Below, one piece after another: positions 62,796 to 64,000 of a DNA stretch of 64,000 bases. The DNA is from HXMU1420-13 sp965228545 (GTDB lineage Bacteria > Bacteroidota > Rhodothermia > Balneolales > Balneolaceae): assembly GCA_965228545.1 (NCBI GenBank), contig OZ245822.1, forward strand, positions 558,001 to 622,000. Reading direction: 5' to 3'. The notes below the pieces were generated by a model. That model worked only from the letters and a program-made list of their open reading frames with translations, did no database searches and was not told the DNA's origin. Made by a program: the position numbers and the translations under genes. Position 1 is the first letter of the stretch, and each line of letters begins with the position of its first letter.

Positions 62796-63298
62796 ATTTC
62801 AATTATCTTTTTCATCCATTTGTGAACCAGTTCATAAATCCCGGGTGAATTCCCTTCACTCGGCCCGGCTACATTCAGAATCTTGATATTGTTCGTTGTT
62901 ATCCATTCAGAAACTTCAGTCATTTTCGCTGTTTTACTCAAATCAACAATTATATAAGGTTTGCCAAGCCTCTTCGCTGTTTCTATTGATAATTCTGTGC
63001 CTGAATCATGAGCTTGCAGAATGATGTCACTTTGTAACTTTGCGCCTTCCACGAATACCAACAACCCATCCGCATCTCTTACATTCCAAATGGTGCGTTG
63101 AGATCGGGGGACTTCACGGGCTGTAGCAGCACTTTCGTTCAGTGTTTCTGTAAGATTGAATCTCTCTGGAATAACTCCATTCTCGCATACTCGCCCAGGT
63201 GGACACCATCCACCGTGCTCTATTCCAGCATCTATGGCAGCTTGAAGTGCGGCCTGATCGACTCCTGTTTGTCCACCAGTGATTATTTTCTTAAGCAT
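62780..63298 (-). CDS. Putative molybdenum carrier-like protein (MoCo_carrier family)
   Basis: This 172-aa cytoplasmic protein has the MoCo_carrier/LOG-like Rossmann start IITGGQTGVDQAALQAAID, followed by GWCPPGRVCENGVIPERFNL, TIWNVRDADGLLVF and LGKPYIIVDL. The family takes its name from similarity to an algal molybdenum cofactor carrier, but bacterial members are largely uncharacterised and may bind nucleotides. No molybdenum-cofactor genes are nearby. Its start overlaps the methyltransferase's 3' end by 16 bases, so the two are cotranscribed. Confidence 0.85.
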   Translation of the reverse strand: MLKKIITGGQTGVDQAALQAAIDAGIEHGGWCPPGRVCENGVIPERFNLTETLNESAATAREVPRSQRTIWNVRDADGLLVFVEGAKLQSDIILQAHDSGTELSIETAKRLGKPYIIVDLSKTAKMTEVSEWITTNNIKILNVAGPSEGNSPGIYELVHKWMKKIIEMTNDG

Positions 63299-63882
63299 GC
63301 TTTTATTGTTGAATAGCTATAAAGTCCGCAAAAAGCCTTTCGTGTATCTTTCTCATAAATATTAAAGTGATACTCAATTTTGTGAAAAAGCTGATGGTTA
63401 AAATGAACATGATTTTTTGCCATCCAATTGGAGAACCATGTGTAGGGTGTTTTGTCAAAATCTACAACCAACAATATTCCATCATGCGTTAAATGTTGTG
63501 CAATAGCATCCAGAATTTGCTCTAAATCTTCCATCATAGAAAGGGAATACGATACTGTAATCAGATCAAATGTGTTGGTTTGAAAAGAGTTGATCGAATA
63601 TTTCTCATTGAACCATTGAACACCATGTAGATTTTTTTGTTTAGCCTGATGAAGCATCTCCGGGGATGGGTCGATTGCCGAAATCGAACATTCAGGGTAG
63701 GAGGTATGCAAAATGGAAGTAATTTTTCCCGTGCCACATCCTAGATCTAAAATTCGCGAACCGGATGCAATCTCAGGGAAATAGTTATAGATCTGATTTC
63801 GTCCGAATAGAAAACCCCATCTAGTTATATCATAAATAGGTGCGTGTAATTTGTAATATTCTTGAAGTGTTATTGGAATCAT
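63283..63882 (-). CDS. Class I SAM-dependent methyltransferase
   Basis: This 199-aa protein has the SAM-binding motif ILDLGCGTGKIT (near residue 44), the acidic motif II in ISAIDPSPEML, and LITVSYSLSMM as a post-motif segment. The ATG at 63882 is chosen because AGGAG stands 7 bases upstream; a longer frame to 63942 lacks this and would add an atypical leader. The substrate cannot be told from sequence; small-molecule methyltransferases of the UbiE/phospholipid type are the closest in appearance. It overlaps the following MoCo-carrier-like gene. Confidence 0.85.
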   Translation of the reverse strand: MIPITLQEYYKLHAPIYDITRWGFLFGRNQIYNYFPEIASGSRILDLGCGTGKITSILHTSYPECSISAIDPSPEMLHQAKQKNLHGVQWFNEKYSINSFQTNTFDLITVSYSLSMMEDLEQILDAIAQHLTHDGILLVVDFDKTPYTWFSNWMAKNHVHFNHQLFHKIEYHFNIYEKDTRKAFCGLYSYSTIKACLRK

Positions 63883-63889
63883 TCTATAA

Positions 63890-63894
63890 CTCCT
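63890..63894 (-). promoter_or_regulatory. Ribosome binding site deciding the methyltransferase start
   Basis: AGGAG on the minus strand, 7 bases from the ATG at 63882. It is one of the few strong Shine-Dalgarno sites in the window and supports the shorter methyltransferase start. Confidence 0.7.
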
Positions 63895-64000
63895 AAATAG
63901 GTTCCGGTGTAGGTGCCAACTCTGTCGTTTATTTTCAACCAATTTGGGTCAATTTGCACTATGTTACATCGCTCTAGTACAAAATCCGGTAGGAATGTTA

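Noticed and set aside
63883..63942. Longer methyltransferase start
   Set aside because: A strong AGGAG site is correctly spaced before the internal ATG at 63882, and the extra residues are atypical for the family.
1..64000. CRISPR arrays, transposons, integrases, phage genes, tRNA or rRNA genes
   Set aside because: I looked for regularly spaced repeats, transposase-like proteins and conserved RNA features and saw none; repeats present are at protein-domain level inside surface genes.

Overview
The window looks like chromosomal DNA of a marine or halophilic member of the Balneolota/Rhodothermota (Bacteroidota-related). The evidence is indirect: two very large secreted proteins end in the type IX secretion sorting domain with the QNYPNPFNPST signature typical of these groups, the housekeeping proteins look Bacteroidota-like, DNA is AT-leaning, and Shine-Dalgarno sites are weak with several apparent TTG starts. 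There are no rRNA or tRNA genes, insertion sequences, phage genes or CRISPR arrays that I can see.

Layout. 1-5029 (+) is core metabolism: the end of acpP, fabF, rnc, mgtE, thyA and folA, nearly gapless. 5096-7438 is a hybrid histidine kinase that converges on an HD phosphohydrolase and thioesterase pair (-). 9322-10401 is an M42 aminopeptidase. 10406-19108 is mostly (-): sua5, mfd, and a BatA/BatD-like/DUF58 cluster that is split by an oppositely oriented M23 lipoprotein peptidase and lacks MoxR here.

19441-39789 (+) is the most striking region. It is a 20 kb run of five genes: a 161-aa secreted protein, an 896-aa repeat protein, a 2413-aa predicted outer-membrane barrel with C-terminal OmpA-like modules, a 3134-aa mosaic surface protein, and a stand-alone response regulator. 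Three of the secreted proteins end in a related module (PGDT...VP...PGE...final strand), and none carries the type IX sorting domain. I read this as one surface-structure system that has its own outer-membrane component and is coupled to signalling. It is the best candidate here for an undescribed system.

39833-42636 holds recO, an HtrA-like protease and a small lipoprotein. 42890-48913 is a 2007-aa S8 peptidase with a type IX sorting domain, closed by a strong terminator. 49021-55406 has an AtuA-family protein and two ABC half-transporters whose complementary degenerate motifs mark them as one heterodimeric exporter. Between the two half-transporters lies an unusual RNase Z with an altered metal motif and an RGG-rich tail. 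55544-62733 has a tandem pair of LuxR-type regulators, two paralogous secreted proteins and a 1130-aa secreted protein with EYFFD repeats and a sorting domain. The window closes with a MoCo-carrier-like protein and a methyltransferase on the minus strand.

Overall, about two thirds of the accessory sequence encodes secreted or surface protein. At least two export routes are implied: type IX for the proteins ending at 48913 and 62733, and something else for the 19441-39389 cluster and the two proteins at 57159-59304.
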